From positions 7,268,501 to 7,332,500 of the forward strand of contig NZ_CP012673.1 in NCBI RefSeq assembly GCF_002950945.1: a stretch of DNA of 64,000 nt. The letters run 5' to 3'. Below are positions 16,037-23,935 of the stretch, in pieces. Source of the stretch: Sorangium cellulosum. GTDB lineage: Bacteria; Myxococcota_A; Polyangia; Polyangiales; Polyangiaceae. The notes under the pieces were generated by a model. It saw nothing but the letters and a program-made list of their open reading frames with translations, searched no databases and was not told the DNA's origin. Position numbers and translations under genes: made by a program. Numbering within the stretch: the stretch's first letter is position 1; each line of letters begins with the position of its first letter.

Positions 16037-17308
16037 ATGAGGCCCATCGTCAACATCCCGTCCGACCCGCTCTGCATCGCGGAAGTCCTGGCGGCGCTGT
16101 GCCGAGCAGACATCCGAGCGGGCGTCGCTGTGCCGCTCGACGGTCTCGTCTACCGCGAGGAGGAACGCGACACGTGGGAGGACCCGAAGGAGCTGCGGCG
16201 GAAGGGCAGCGGGGACTGCGACGCCATCGTGCGCGCGGAGCTCGGGCACGCGGGGGCCGCGGTCGGCTGCGTGCGCAGCGGACCGCGCTCGTTCCACGTC
16301 TTCGTGTTCGACGAGTGGGGCGAGGTGGATGACGTGTGCGTCCGGCGTGGGATGCCGCGGCCGGACAAGGCGGTGTACGAGGGGGCCGCGGTCGCCGTGG
16401 TCCGGCCTCACGTCTGGCGGCGCGCGCGAGCCTGGCAGAAGCTCAGCGAGCTCGTGCGATCGCGCGCGACCGAGGTGCAGCGCGGGCAGCTCACCGCGCA
16501 GCTCCGGACCGTCGCGCTCCAGCACACGCAGGACTGGCCCGACCTGAAGGCGCGCGCCGAAGCTCTGTACCCGTGGACGCGCGGACGGCTGCCCGCCGTG
16601 GCGGCCGCGGCGGACGCGATGCGCGTCGCGGGGCCGGAGGAGGCCGGGGACGCGCACGAGGACCCTGGTGTCACGGCGCCCGCGCCGGACGGCGCCGAGG
16701 TTTCCGGGTTCTGGGGCGACGTGACCCGCGCGGTGGGCGTGGTCGCCGCGGGGGTCGTGAGCATTGCCGCGACGCCGGCAGCGGGGGCGGTCGTCGTCGC
16801 GGCGAGCAACGCGGCCGGCAACATCGTGGACCAGGTGACGAAGCGCGACACGCCCAAGCCGCACCCGAAGGACAAGACGCGCAAGGAGACGACCGGCGTG
16901 CATCAGGCCGCGGTCGAGATCGCGCGCAAGCCGGACGCGACGCCGGAAGAGAAAAAGGCCGCGGCCGCGGTCGCTGCGGTCACGTCGCCAGATCCCGCCG
17001 TGCAGGCGAAGGTGCGCGCGCGGATCAAGCTGCCGATCGGGCAGGACCCGAACCTGGCGGACCGCACGAGCCTCCTCGCCGCGTACGCGGGCCTTCAGGC
17101 GGCCGGCTACCGTCCGCCGCTCGAGGTGGACCGCGCGGGGCCCGCGCCGGCGCGACCCGCCGGCGGTCAGCAGCCGTGCAAGCCACGGGTCATCGTGGTG
17201 CAGCCTGAAGACGTCATCTGGGAGGAGGCCGACGTCGCCGGCTTCACCCGTGAGCTCGAGGCGCTGAGCCTGCGCGCGGGCTGCCCGGGGTCGTGCGCGC
17301 TCCGGTGA
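16037..17308 (+). CDS. transglutaminase-like cysteine-protease-fold protein with hydrophobic segment
   Basis: 423 aa with a good SD (gaggag). N-terminal domain carries GSGDCDAIV (Cys near residue 60), SFHVFVFD (His near 87) and a downstream Asp (near 98-102), the Cys-His-Asp order of transglutaminase-like peptidases found in phage and cell-wall proteins. Residues about 230-262 (VTRAVGVVAAGVVSIAATPA and onward) are hydrophobic and could insert in a membrane. The rest is Ala/Lys-rich. It may cleave or cross-link peptides during entry or assembly (inference). Heads a chain of eight genes with mostly four-base overlaps, to 22535. Confidence 0.65.
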   Translation: MRPIVNIPSDPLCIAEVLAALCRADIRAGVAVPLDGLVYREEERDTWEDPKELRRKGSGDCDAIVRAELGHAGAAVGCVRSGPRSFHVFVFDEWGEVDDVCVRRGMPRPDKAVYEGAAVAVVRPHVWRRARAWQKLSELVRSRATEVQRGQLTAQLRTVALQHTQDWPDLKARAEALYPWTRGRLPAVAAAADAMRVAGPEEAGDAHEDPGVTAPAPDGAEVSGFWGDVTRAVGVVAAGVVSIAATPAAGAVVVAASNAAGNIVDQVTKRDTPKPHPKDKTRKETTGVHQAAVEIARKPDATPEEKKAAAAVAAVTSPDPAVQAKVRARIKLPIGQDPNLADRTSLLAAYAGLQAAGYRPPLEVDRAGPAPARPAGGQQPCKPRVIVVQPEDVIWEEADVAGFTRELEALSLRAGCPGSCALR

Positions 17309-17312
17309 CGCG

Positions 17313-17882
17313 ATGCTGATCGCCTCCCAGAACATCCCCGACGCCGAACCGCTGCACCTTCTCGGCTGGTGCGAGCCCAGCGTCGTCGTGATTGAGCTGC
17401 GGCCGGAGCCGCGACCCAACACCGCAGGGCCGCCGCCGGCGCGCTTCCGCGACGGCGCGGGCATGCGCCTCGTGTGGAAGCTCCGCACGCAGGGGCGCGA
17501 CGTCGACGGCTACGGCGCGTCGCACCCGTCGGACGGCGCGCTCGAATTCGAGAGCGACGCGGGAACGTACCTGCTGACGCGCGCGGGCCAGGTCGCGCTG
17601 CGCGGGGGAGCGGGCCGGTGGGACGTGCGCGCGTGGGCGACGCCGTGGACCGGGGTCGTCTCGCGTCCGCAGCAGTTCTGGTTGACGCGCAGCTACGCCG
17701 CGGGTGGCCGGATTGTGGCGGGTCGTGGGCACACGCACGCCCGCGCCCTCGTGGGGAGCATGCAGTACCTGGACGACAGCATCGTGACCGTGCCGGCCGG
17801 CGTCGTGATGGCGCTGTCCGCCATGCCGGACGTCGACGGGGCGGCGGGCAGCATCGTCCAGACCGGGGTGAGGGTCCTGTGA
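17313..17882 (+). CDS. hypothetical beta-rich protein
   Basis: 189 aa, starting 4 nt after the previous stop. The sequence alternates hydrophobic and polar residues (LEFESDAGTYLLTRAGQVAL, VPAGVVMALSAMPDVDG), suggesting an all-beta fold, and ends with a Val-rich strand. Family not recognised. In the context of the block it may be a minor coat or spike protein. Its stop overlaps the next GTG. Confidence 0.5.
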   Translation: MLIASQNIPDAEPLHLLGWCEPSVVVIELRPEPRPNTAGPPPARFRDGAGMRLVWKLRTQGRDVDGYGASHPSDGALEFESDAGTYLLTRAGQVALRGGAGRWDVRAWATPWTGVVSRPQQFWLTRSYAAGGRIVAGRGHTHARALVGSMQYLDDSIVTVPAGVVMALSAMPDVDGAAGSIVQTGVRVL

Positions 17883-18160
17883 GGTGCAAGCGCTGCGGCT
17901 GCGAAGAGCACCTGATCGGCGACGGCTACGTGCAGTGCGTCCGTTGCGCTCACGTCGAGCCCGCGCCGACCGTACGACCTCCGCCACACTCGGCGGTGCT
18001 CGCAGCGTTGCGCGACCCGGATGTGCATCGGCTCGCGCGGTCTCTCGGGCGCGCGGCGGGGGCCGTGCGCGACGACGACAGCAGGGAGATGTTCGCCGCG
18101 CTCTCCGAAGCCGCGGCGACCACGGCGCGGATCTTCCGGCGCCTCGGAGGTGGCGAATGA
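17879..18160 (+). CDS. small zinc-ribbon protein
   Basis: 93 aa from GTG. Begins VRCKRCGCEEHLIGDGYVQC followed by VRCAH, a C-x2-C ... C-x2-C zinc ribbon, then a helical part (REMFAALSEAAATTARIFRRL). Overlaps its neighbours by four bases at both ends. Function unknown; a DNA-binding or scaffold role is possible. Confidence 0.55.
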   Translation: MRCKRCGCEEHLIGDGYVQCVRCAHVEPAPTVRPPPHSAVLAALRDPDVHRLARSLGRAAGAVRDDDSREMFAALSEAAATTARIFRRLGGGE

Positions 18161-19908
18161 TCGCAGAGGCGGTGATCGCAGGGCTCGTCGGGGTGCCGCG
18201 GCTGGTGCGCTGGGTGAAGGACCGGCGGCAGGGTGCACCCGGTCCGGACGCGGACCTGCCGGTTGCGCCGGCGTACCCGGGGCTGATCGCGCATCCGAAC
18301 ACCGTCCGGCGCGTGCTGCTCGAGGTGAGCCGCGAGCTCAACCTGTCCCCGGCGGCGCTCGCGACCGTGATCGAGCTGGAGAGCGGGTGGGACCCGCGGG
18401 CGCCGCGCAAGACGTCGGGGACGCCGCGCGCGGGGCTCAACCAGGTGACCGCCGGCGCCGGCCTGCCAGGGCTCGACACGCCGGAGCGCGTGTGGGCCGC
18501 GCGCGGCTGGAGCGCGGAGCGGCAGCTGCGAGAGCTCGTGCTGCCGTTCTTTTCGCGCCTCCAGGGTCGCTCGCCCAGCTGGTCGGCGTTCGACCTATAC
18601 AAGCGCAACTTTCTCCCGGCAGCGGCGGGCTTGCCGCTCGACGCGGTGATCGCCGCGAAGGACAGCGCCGAGCCCGTGGTGCCGGGCGCGAAGCTGACGA
18701 AGGGGAAGATCTACGCGGCGAACCCCGTGTTCGACGGGCAGAAGCGGGGTCACTACACCTGGAGCGACGTCGAGCGCGTCGTCCGGCAGGTCGAGGCGCG
18801 CGCCAAGGGGAAGTGGGTCACGGTCGGCGGCCGGGTGGTCGACGCGCCGCCGCGCGGTGCAGAGGACCCGGCGCGTCCGCCGGCGCAGGGCGCCCCGACG
18901 GGCGGCGCCGCTACGGCTCCGCCGGAGCCGGTCCAGCCGTCGCCCGCGGGAACACCGGCGGCGTCGATCCGGCAGCTCCTGCGGCAGGTCGATGAGCGCT
19001 GGCCGCGCCGCTCGCGCGCGAGCGATGGCGTCATGGGAGACGCCGCGCACCAGGCCACGCCGAGCGACCACAACCAGGGCAACGCGGTGGACATCTCGCT
19101 CGACAAGGAGAGCGGGCCGGACCTGGACGCGCTCGCGGATGCGCTCCTCGGCGACCCGCGCACGGCCTACGTCATCTGGAACCGCCGGATCGCGAACCGC
19201 CGTATCCAGGGGGGCGCGTGGCGCCCGTACGACGCGCCCGGCAAGAACCCGCACACGCGGCACCTGCACCTGTCGATCGTGCCCGAGGCGCGCGATGACG
19301 TGCGACCGTGGACCCTGCCAGCGGCCGCCGCGCCGAACGTCGCCGGCGTCGAGCCGTTGCCGCGCCTCTTGCCGGCGTACCGGGCCGGCCTGATCGACAA
19401 CGTGGTGCCGCGCGAGCTCGCGGTGGGCCCGTACCGGGTCCGCGTCGCGCTCGACGCGCTGTCCGTCGCCGGGGTGCGCGTCCCGGTGACGTGGCCCGAG
19501 GTGATCGAGTTCTGCGAGGTCTCGGGGATGCTGCCCAACACGCGCGCGGTCGTCGCTGCGCGGTGGGAGGCTGCGCGCAAGGGGCCGGCGGCGCCGCCCG
19601 AGGGCGGCGCTCCGGAGGAGCGCGCGCGGGCGTGGTCGAAGGCCATCGGGCCGGTCAACGCCGACTTCGTGGCCGGCTGGCCGGAGTGGGTGCTCGACGG
19701 CGTGGAGCGCGAGGGCGAGGGCGCGACGTACCACCCGGGCGCGGGCGCGGTCCACCGGGTCGCGCCCGACGCACCCACGGTCCTGCTCGCGCCGGTGTAC
19801 CGGAAGGCGACGCGCAACGGCGCCGAGGTGGACCTGCTCGAGGACCTGTCGCGCGGCTGCGAGCTCGGCGGCCCGCTGCCGGCGTGGCTCAGGGAGGCGT
19901 TCAAATGA
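18157..19908 (+). CDS. two-domain peptidoglycan hydrolase: lysozyme-like transglycosylase plus M15-type endopeptidase
   Basis: 583 aa. N-terminal hydrophobic segment (MIAEAVIAGLVGVPRLVRWV) for membrane or virion association. Residues about 50-180: lysozyme-fold domain with catalytic-type Glu in ATVIELESGWDP (about 73). Proline-rich linker to residue 268. Residues about 270-380: zinc peptidase of the VanY/M15 class with SDHNQGNAVDISL (His and Asp ligands, about 302-314) and HTRHLHLSI (about 364-372). The 200-residue C-terminal part is unassigned. It would cut both glycan and peptide of the cell wall, as virion-associated entry or release enzymes do. Fully coupled to both neighbours. This is the best enzymatic evidence that the block is phage-like. 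Confidence 0.8.
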   Translation: MIAEAVIAGLVGVPRLVRWVKDRRQGAPGPDADLPVAPAYPGLIAHPNTVRRVLLEVSRELNLSPAALATVIELESGWDPRAPRKTSGTPRAGLNQVTAGAGLPGLDTPERVWAARGWSAERQLRELVLPFFSRLQGRSPSWSAFDLYKRNFLPAAAGLPLDAVIAAKDSAEPVVPGAKLTKGKIYAANPVFDGQKRGHYTWSDVERVVRQVEARAKGKWVTVGGRVVDAPPRGAEDPARPPAQGAPTGGAATAPPEPVQPSPAGTPAASIRQLLRQVDERWPRRSRASDGVMGDAAHQATPSDHNQGNAVDISLDKESGPDLDALADALLGDPRTAYVIWNRRIANRRIQGGAWRPYDAPGKNPHTRHLHLSIVPEARDDVRPWTLPAAAAPNVAGVEPLPRLLPAYRAGLIDNVVPRELAVGPYRVRVALDALSVAGVRVPVTWPEVIEFCEVSGMLPNTRAVVAARWEAARKGPAAPPEGGAPEERARAWSKAIGPVNADFVAGWPEWVLDGVEREGEGATYHPGAGAVHRVAPDAPTVLLAPVYRKATRNGAEVDLLEDLSRGCELGGPLPAWLREAFK

Positions 19909-20405
19909 ACGAGCACGTCGGGGCGTGGTTCGTGACCAAGGAGGCCAAGGAGCTGTTCGCGCGCCTCGTGGCGCGGTGGGAGCTCTTGGAGAAGTGGGGC
20001 GTGCGGACGAAGCTGCCGGGCTACCGGCTGACGTTCGAGGCCTGGGACGACTTCCGCCGCAAGTGGCTCGACGGGGACGAGGAGGTCGAGAAGCTCAACC
20101 CGACAGAGGCCGAGCTCAACATGGTGGAACTCGCCGCGGAGGGAAAGGGCTTCGTCCGGCCCGGTGCGCGGCCTGGGGGCGTCGACCTCGAGCAGATGAC
20201 CGAGCCGCTCAAGGCGGCGGCCGCCGTGGACCGCGAGGTCAAGGCGGTGAAGGCCGAGGTGCAGGAGATCGCTGCGGCCGCGCCGGCGGGGCTCGCGAGC
20301 CTGGCAGCGGGCGCGTTCGGGCGGTTGCCGCTCGCGGCCAAGGTCGCCGTGCCCGTCGTCGGCGCGGGCCTCCTGTGGCTGAAGCTCGGCCGGGGGCGAC
20401 CGTGA
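19905..20405 (+). CDS. C-terminally anchored hypothetical protein
   Basis: 166 aa. A soluble helical N-terminus (WFVTKEAKELFARLVARWELL, split by charged turns) and a single C-terminal hydrophobic segment (AAKVAVPVVGAGLLWLKLG) with a basic end. Same design as the next gene product, so both are probably tail-anchored in the same membrane. Overlaps neighbours by four bases. Family unknown. Confidence 0.55.
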   Translation: MNEHVGAWFVTKEAKELFARLVARWELLEKWGVRTKLPGYRLTFEAWDDFRRKWLDGDEEVEKLNPTEAELNMVELAAEGKGFVRPGARPGGVDLEQMTEPLKAAAAVDREVKAVKAEVQEIAAAAPAGLASLAAGAFGRLPLAAKVAVPVVGAGLLWLKLGRGRP

Positions 20406-20965
20406 GCGCGCGTGACAGGCGCAGGGTTCAGGCCGCCGCGATCCAGCGCGCCGTCAAGGAGCTGACGGTCGGCCTGGCGGACCAGGGCGACGCGGCACAG
20501 GCCTACAACGCGGCGAACGCCGGCGAGAGCGGGGCTGCCGTGGTTCGGACCGTGGCCGATGCTGTGCGCGACGCGGCGGCGAACGTGCGACCGCAGGGCG
20601 GCGACGCGCGGCCGGCTCGCCCGGCGAACATCCCAGAGGTCATGGCGGCCGGCTGGGCGCAGTTCGCGGGCGAGTGGCGCGCCGTCTACGCGGAGATGGT
20701 CGCGGACGACTTCGGGCAGGAGCACGGGGACGTGCAGCTGGTTGCGTACTCCGAGCGCGTGCGCGCCTGGCAAGACAAGCTGCGGCCGTACCTCCACGCG
20801 ACGGCGGAGGTGCGCCCGTACGACGTGCCGCCGGAGGTGCCGTGGGGCCGGGTCGTCGCCGTCGGGGTGCCGCTGCTCGGGGCCGGGTGGCTCGCGCTCA
20901 AGCTCGCGTCGCGTCGCCGCGACGACGACGAACGCGACGAAGATCGCCGTCGGGGGCGCCGATGA
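20402..20965 (+). CDS. C-terminally anchored hypothetical protein
   Basis: 187 aa from GTG. Helical soluble region with Ala-rich and Tyr-rich parts, then one membrane segment (WGRVVAVGVPLLGAGWLALK) near residue 155 and a strongly charged tail (RRDDDERDEDRRR). The repeated form shared with 19905 suggests membrane proteins of one particle. No catalytic motif. Confidence 0.55.
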   Translation: MSARDRRRVQAAAIQRAVKELTVGLADQGDAAQAYNAANAGESGAAVVRTVADAVRDAAANVRPQGGDARPARPANIPEVMAAGWAQFAGEWRAVYAEMVADDFGQEHGDVQLVAYSERVRAWQDKLRPYLHATAEVRPYDVPPEVPWGRVVAVGVPLLGAGWLALKLASRRRDDDERDEDRRRGRR

Positions 20966-21861
20966 CGTCGGGGCGCGCGCCGGGGTGGCGTCCGGGGGAC
21001 GTCGAGGTGATCCGGCAGGTGCAAGGGCGGCAGGGTCGCGGCGGCGCGCGGGGGAGCGCGCTCGAGGTGGTCGTGGGAGCGACGGCGTTCCTCCTGGGGG
21101 TCGGCGGGACGCTGGCCGCGCGCTCGCTGCTCCGGGGCGCCGGCGTCAGCGCAGCCGACGCGCGCCGCGTGGACGCCGTGCCGGCGCTGGCGCCGGCCGC
21201 GCTGGTGTGGCTCGGTCCGGTGAGCGCGGCGCAGGTCGCCGGCGCGGACCTGCCGGGCGTGCGCACGGTGCACCTGCCGTGCACGGGCGACGGCCGCCCG
21301 TCGTGCGGCGGTCTGGCGGACGGCTGGCTCGACGGCGGCCGGAGGCTGCCGGGTCTGCGGCGCGCGCTGCGCCTGCCCGAGGGTCCGCTCGTGCTCGCGG
21401 CGTTCAGCGCCGGTGGGCACATCGTCCGGCGGCTCTGCGCCGACGCACGCGACCGCGCCGAGATCGCCGCGGTGCTGCTCTGTGACGCGACGTACAGCAC
21501 GACGCGGGACGCCGCGGGGCGCGTGCAGCCGCTGCCCGAGATCGTGGCCTACGGGCGAGAGGCGCTCGGGGGCGCGCGCCTCCTCGTGGCGACGGCGAGC
21601 ACCTCCCCGAACAAGACCTACCCGACTGGGCAGCAGACCCTGGAGGCGATCCGGGACGCCATCGCCGCGGGCGAGGCGGGCGAAGCGAGAGCGCCGGCCG
21701 GCGTCCCCGCCCCCGAGTGGACCTGGCGCCGCGGCGGCGTCGTGCTGCTCGGCTACGGCGGGCGCCACACGCACGCGGCGCACGCGACCGCGCTCGCGCG
21801 GCCGCTCGTGGAGCACATCATCCGGCCGCGGTTCGGCGGCCAAGAAAGGAACGAAGCATGA
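20962..21861 (+). CDS. membrane-anchored alpha/beta-hydrolase-like protein
   Basis: 299 aa. A basic N-terminus precedes a transmembrane segment (VVVGATAFLLGVGGTLAARS, about residues 34-53). The soluble part has a nucleophile elbow LAAFSAGGHIVRR (Ser near residue 149), LLCDATYS (possible Asp) and GYGGRHTHAAHAT (His near 275), consistent with a Ser-Asp-His triad. Alpha/beta hydrolases occur in phages as envelope esterases (LysB class), but the substrate here cannot be told. Starts in the stop of the previous gene and its own stop overlaps the next ATG. Confidence 0.6.
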   Translation: MTSGRAPGWRPGDVEVIRQVQGRQGRGGARGSALEVVVGATAFLLGVGGTLAARSLLRGAGVSAADARRVDAVPALAPAALVWLGPVSAAQVAGADLPGVRTVHLPCTGDGRPSCGGLADGWLDGGRRLPGLRRALRLPEGPLVLAAFSAGGHIVRRLCADARDRAEIAAVLLCDATYSTTRDAAGRVQPLPEIVAYGREALGGARLLVATASTSPNKTYPTGQQTLEAIRDAIAAGEAGEARAPAGVPAPEWTWRRGGVVLLGYGGRHTHAAHATALARPLVEHIIRPRFGGQERNEA

Positions 21862-22535
21862 GCCTTCAGACGTACGTCATCCCGATTCCTGCGTCCGGCC
21901 CGGGTACCGCGGTCGACATCAGTCAACTCCTCCCGGAGAACAGGACGCTGCTCTTCGCCAAGGGGAGCAACGAGTCCTCAAACTTCAAGCTCGAGGTGAG
22001 CGCGGACAACACCAACTTCATCGACAGCGGCATCGCCCTGTCGGTCAGCCGGCTCGTCACCTTCACGAACGCGGCCGTATGGGTGCGCCTCAACCGGAAG
22101 AGCGGCGCGGGCGGCACCTACGCGTGCTCGGTGACGGGGCAGGTCGGAGCGGGCGCGCCGGCGGTGGCTGCGTTCCTGAAGGCTGCCACGGACGCTTCGG
22201 CATCCAGCCCGGTGCCGGAGCTCGGCTTCTGGCAGGCGAACGGGCCGCGTACGGTCAAGGACGCGTGGCTGTCGCCGTCCGCCGTGTTGACGGCCGACGG
22301 CACCAACTACGCGATGATCACCATCCGCGCCCGGACCCAGGACGGCACGGACCGCGGCGTTGTTGCGCAGCTGTCGACCAACACCGGCTCCTGGGCCGCG
22401 CAGAACGACGTCCAGATGACGCTCGGTCCGATCACGCAGCTCAACAACGGCGACTGGTTGACGTTCAACTCCGCGAAGGTGGGGACGGGCGTCATCGTCC
22501 CGAGCCTCGCGGCCGTGGTCCGGTTCCACGAGTAG
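21858..22535 (+). CDS. second candidate coat-type beta protein
   Basis: 225 aa behind an aaagga ribosome site. Beta-rich, Ser/Thr/Asn-rich and free of long helices (SLQTYVIPIPASGPG, LEVSADNTNFIDSGIALS, TFTNAAVWVRLNRKSG, NTGSWAAQNDVQMTLGP), typical of virion coat, spike or secreted surface proteins. One cysteine. Last gene of the eight-gene coupled chain. With the 277-aa product it makes a possible two-component coat. No homologue named; a DNA-binding or enzymatic function looks unlikely. Confidence 0.5.
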   Translation: MSLQTYVIPIPASGPGTAVDISQLLPENRTLLFAKGSNESSNFKLEVSADNTNFIDSGIALSVSRLVTFTNAAVWVRLNRKSGAGGTYACSVTGQVGAGAPAVAAFLKAATDASASSPVPELGFWQANGPRTVKDAWLSPSAVLTADGTNYAMITIRARTQDGTDRGVVAQLSTNTGSWAAQNDVQMTLGPITQLNNGDWLTFNSAKVGTGVIVPSLAAVVRFHE

Positions 22536-22566
22536 CGCCGTGTGTCTCGGCGACTGGATCGTGGTG

Positions 22567-22582
22567 CAGCTCGGCTGAGCTG
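22567..22582 (+). other. short hairpin before the basic-protein gene
   Basis: Arms CAGCTC and GAGCTG with a 4-nt loop directly in front of the aggaggag ribosome site of the next gene. It could be a weak terminator or a translational control hairpin; no T tract follows. Confidence 0.35.
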
Positions 22583-22596
22583 ACAGGAGGAGAGCG

Positions 22597-22917
22597 ATGG
22601 CGAAGAAGAGGAGCGCGGGTCTCAGGATCGCTCCGGTGGACGAGCCCTTTCGCGGCACCGCGGGCATGATGATCAACCCGCCGAAGCCGAAGAAGAAGGC
22701 CGCGAAGCGCACGGCGCCGAAAAAGAGACCAGCACCGAAGCGCAAGCCGACGACGCGGAGGGCGGCGCCGCGGCGCGAGCTGTGGGGCTGCGGCGGCCCG
22801 CGCAAGTCGGGCTGCGGCGGAGGTGCGAAGGTCCTCAAGGAGGTCAAGGACGTCAAGCGCATCCTGGCCGAGATGACGGGCAGAAAGGCCGGCGCGCGCC
22901 GCGCGCGGCGGCGGTAG
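22597..22917 (+). CDS. small very basic Lys/Arg/Pro-rich protein
   Basis: 106 aa with an excellent ribosome site (aggaggag). Between residues 30 and 60 it is KPKKKAAKR- and KKRPAPKRK-like, as in histone H1 tails or phage DNA-condensing proteins; a CGGPRKSGCGGG loop follows and the C-terminus is again Arg-rich. It would bind DNA non-specifically. In the context of the block, a genome-packing protein is plausible; a cationic lytic peptide is the alternative. Confidence 0.6.
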   Translation: MAKKRSAGLRIAPVDEPFRGTAGMMINPPKPKKKAAKRTAPKKRPAPKRKPTTRRAAPRRELWGCGGPRKSGCGGGAKVLKEVKDVKRILAEMTGRKAGARRARRR

Positions 22918-22938
22918 GGCTCGGGCGATGCGCACCCG

Positions 22939-23058
22939 ATGAGCGCCGCGCCGCGGGAGCTCGCGCCGGGGACATGGCTGACCTTCGCGATCCAGAAGGC
23001 GGGAGCGACGGGGGTGGTGGTGCCGCCCGGGTGCATCTCGGTGCGGTTTCTCGACTGA
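22939..23058 (+). CDS. very small ORF, 39 aa
   Basis: Starts MSAAPRELAPGTWLTFAIQK and ends VRFLD. Beta-like with a Pro-Pro-Gly turn; fills the space between the basic protein and the Cys-rich gene. No clear ribosome site. Kept because it is the only open frame there with conserved-looking alternation; it may not be translated. Confidence 0.35.
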   Translation: MSAAPRELAPGTWLTFAIQKAGATGVVVPPGCISVRFLD

Positions 23059-23075
23059 CGGAAAGGACGTGCACC

Positions 23076-23441
23076 ATGAAGAGGTGGGTGATGTCGCGGG
23101 AGCTCTGGTTCGCGGTGGCGCTGGCGGTGGTCGCGTGGATCGCCGTGACGGTCGGGTGCGGCGCCGCCGTGGTGGCTGGCGAGGGGGAGTCGGGGAGCGG
23201 CGGCGACGCGTGCCGCGACGCCGTGGGCTGCTGGGAGGACGTCTCCAGCGCGGAGGTCTGCGCGGTGTCGTGCTTCCCCGAGGCGGGCTCGTGTGAGCGG
23301 CTGCTGTGCAGCGCGAGGCCGGTGTCCGGGTGCATCTGCGCCCCCTGCGAGGACGCGGTGAGCTGCGTCCTCGCCTGCCGGGCGATGGGGATCGCGGGGC
23401 AGGCGGAGTGTGCCGAGGGGACGTGTCTGTGCTCGGCGTAA
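23076..23441 (+). CDS. small Cys-rich exported protein or lipoprotein
   Basis: 121 aa with aaagga ribosome site. N-terminal membrane segment (LWFAVALAVVAWIAVTVGC) that may end in a lipobox-like VGC, followed by about a dozen cysteines in the mature part (CRDAVGCWED, CAVSCFPEAGSC, CICAPCEDAVSC), so disulfide-stabilised outside the cytoplasm. Overlaps the next gene by 13 bases in another frame, an arrangement also seen in spanin pairs, though these sequences do not prove that. Confidence 0.55.
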   Translation: MKRWVMSRELWFAVALAVVAWIAVTVGCGAAVVAGEGESGSGGDACRDAVGCWEDVSSAEVCAVSCFPEAGSCERLLCSARPVSGCICAPCEDAVSCVLACRAMGIAGQAECAEGTCLCSA

Positions 23442-23701
23442 AGTGCAGGCCGGCGCCGCGCGTCGTCGCGGCTGCGGCGCTCGCGAGCTGCGTGGTCCCG
23501 GAGGGCGATCGCAGCTGCGCCGCGTGTCACGCGGACTGCGGGGTGCTCCGGTCCGAGTGCCACGCGAAGTGCGACGAGGACCTTCGCTGCGTCATGGAGA
23601 GCGACGCGGCCGAGGGTCAGGGCGGCGCGTCGAGCGCGCAGGCTGGTGTCCGGCGTGCGGGGGCACCTGCGTATGGCGCGGCAGATCTGGAACGCGCGTA
23701 G
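23429..23701 (+). CDS. small Cys-rich lipoprotein-like protein
   Basis: 90 aa from GTG 23429 (GTG 23423 possible). Signal-like start MLGVKCRPAPRVVAAAALAS then CVVPEGDRSCAACHADC and further Cys pairs. Shares a Cys-rich nature with the overlapping upstream gene. Possible outer-membrane partner of it; function unknown. Confidence 0.45.
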   Translation: MLGVKCRPAPRVVAAAALASCVVPEGDRSCAACHADCGVLRSECHAKCDEDLRCVMESDAAEGQGGASSAQAGVRRAGAPAYGAADLERA

Positions 23702-23718
23702 GGCGCTGGAGGCGAGCG

Positions 23719-23931
23719 GTGGACGAGCTTGCGCGGTCGAGTGAGGAACGGCGGCTTGTGCTGTCGCTCGACGGGACCGACCGGCGCGACTGGACGCGCC
23801 AACTCGCGGCCGCGGGCGCGGCGCTAGTCGCGATCGGCGCGGCGGTATGGTACGTGGCGGGGAAGCGGAGCGCGAAGGTGGCGGAGAGTGCTGCCGACCC
23901 GCCGGGTCGCGCGCGCCGCCGGGTGCGCTGA
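23719..23931 (+). CDS. small single-pass membrane protein
   Basis: 70 aa from GTG. A soluble N-terminus with RRLVLSLDGTDRRDW, then one hydrophobic segment (AAAGAALVAIGAAVWYVAG) and a basic tail. Similar in design to the tail-anchored proteins at 19905 and 20402 but shorter. Last rightward gene of the block. Confidence 0.45.
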   Translation: MDELARSSEERRLVLSLDGTDRRDWTRQLAAAGAALVAIGAAVWYVAGKRSAKVAESAADPPGRARRRVR

Positions 23932-23935
23932 GCGG

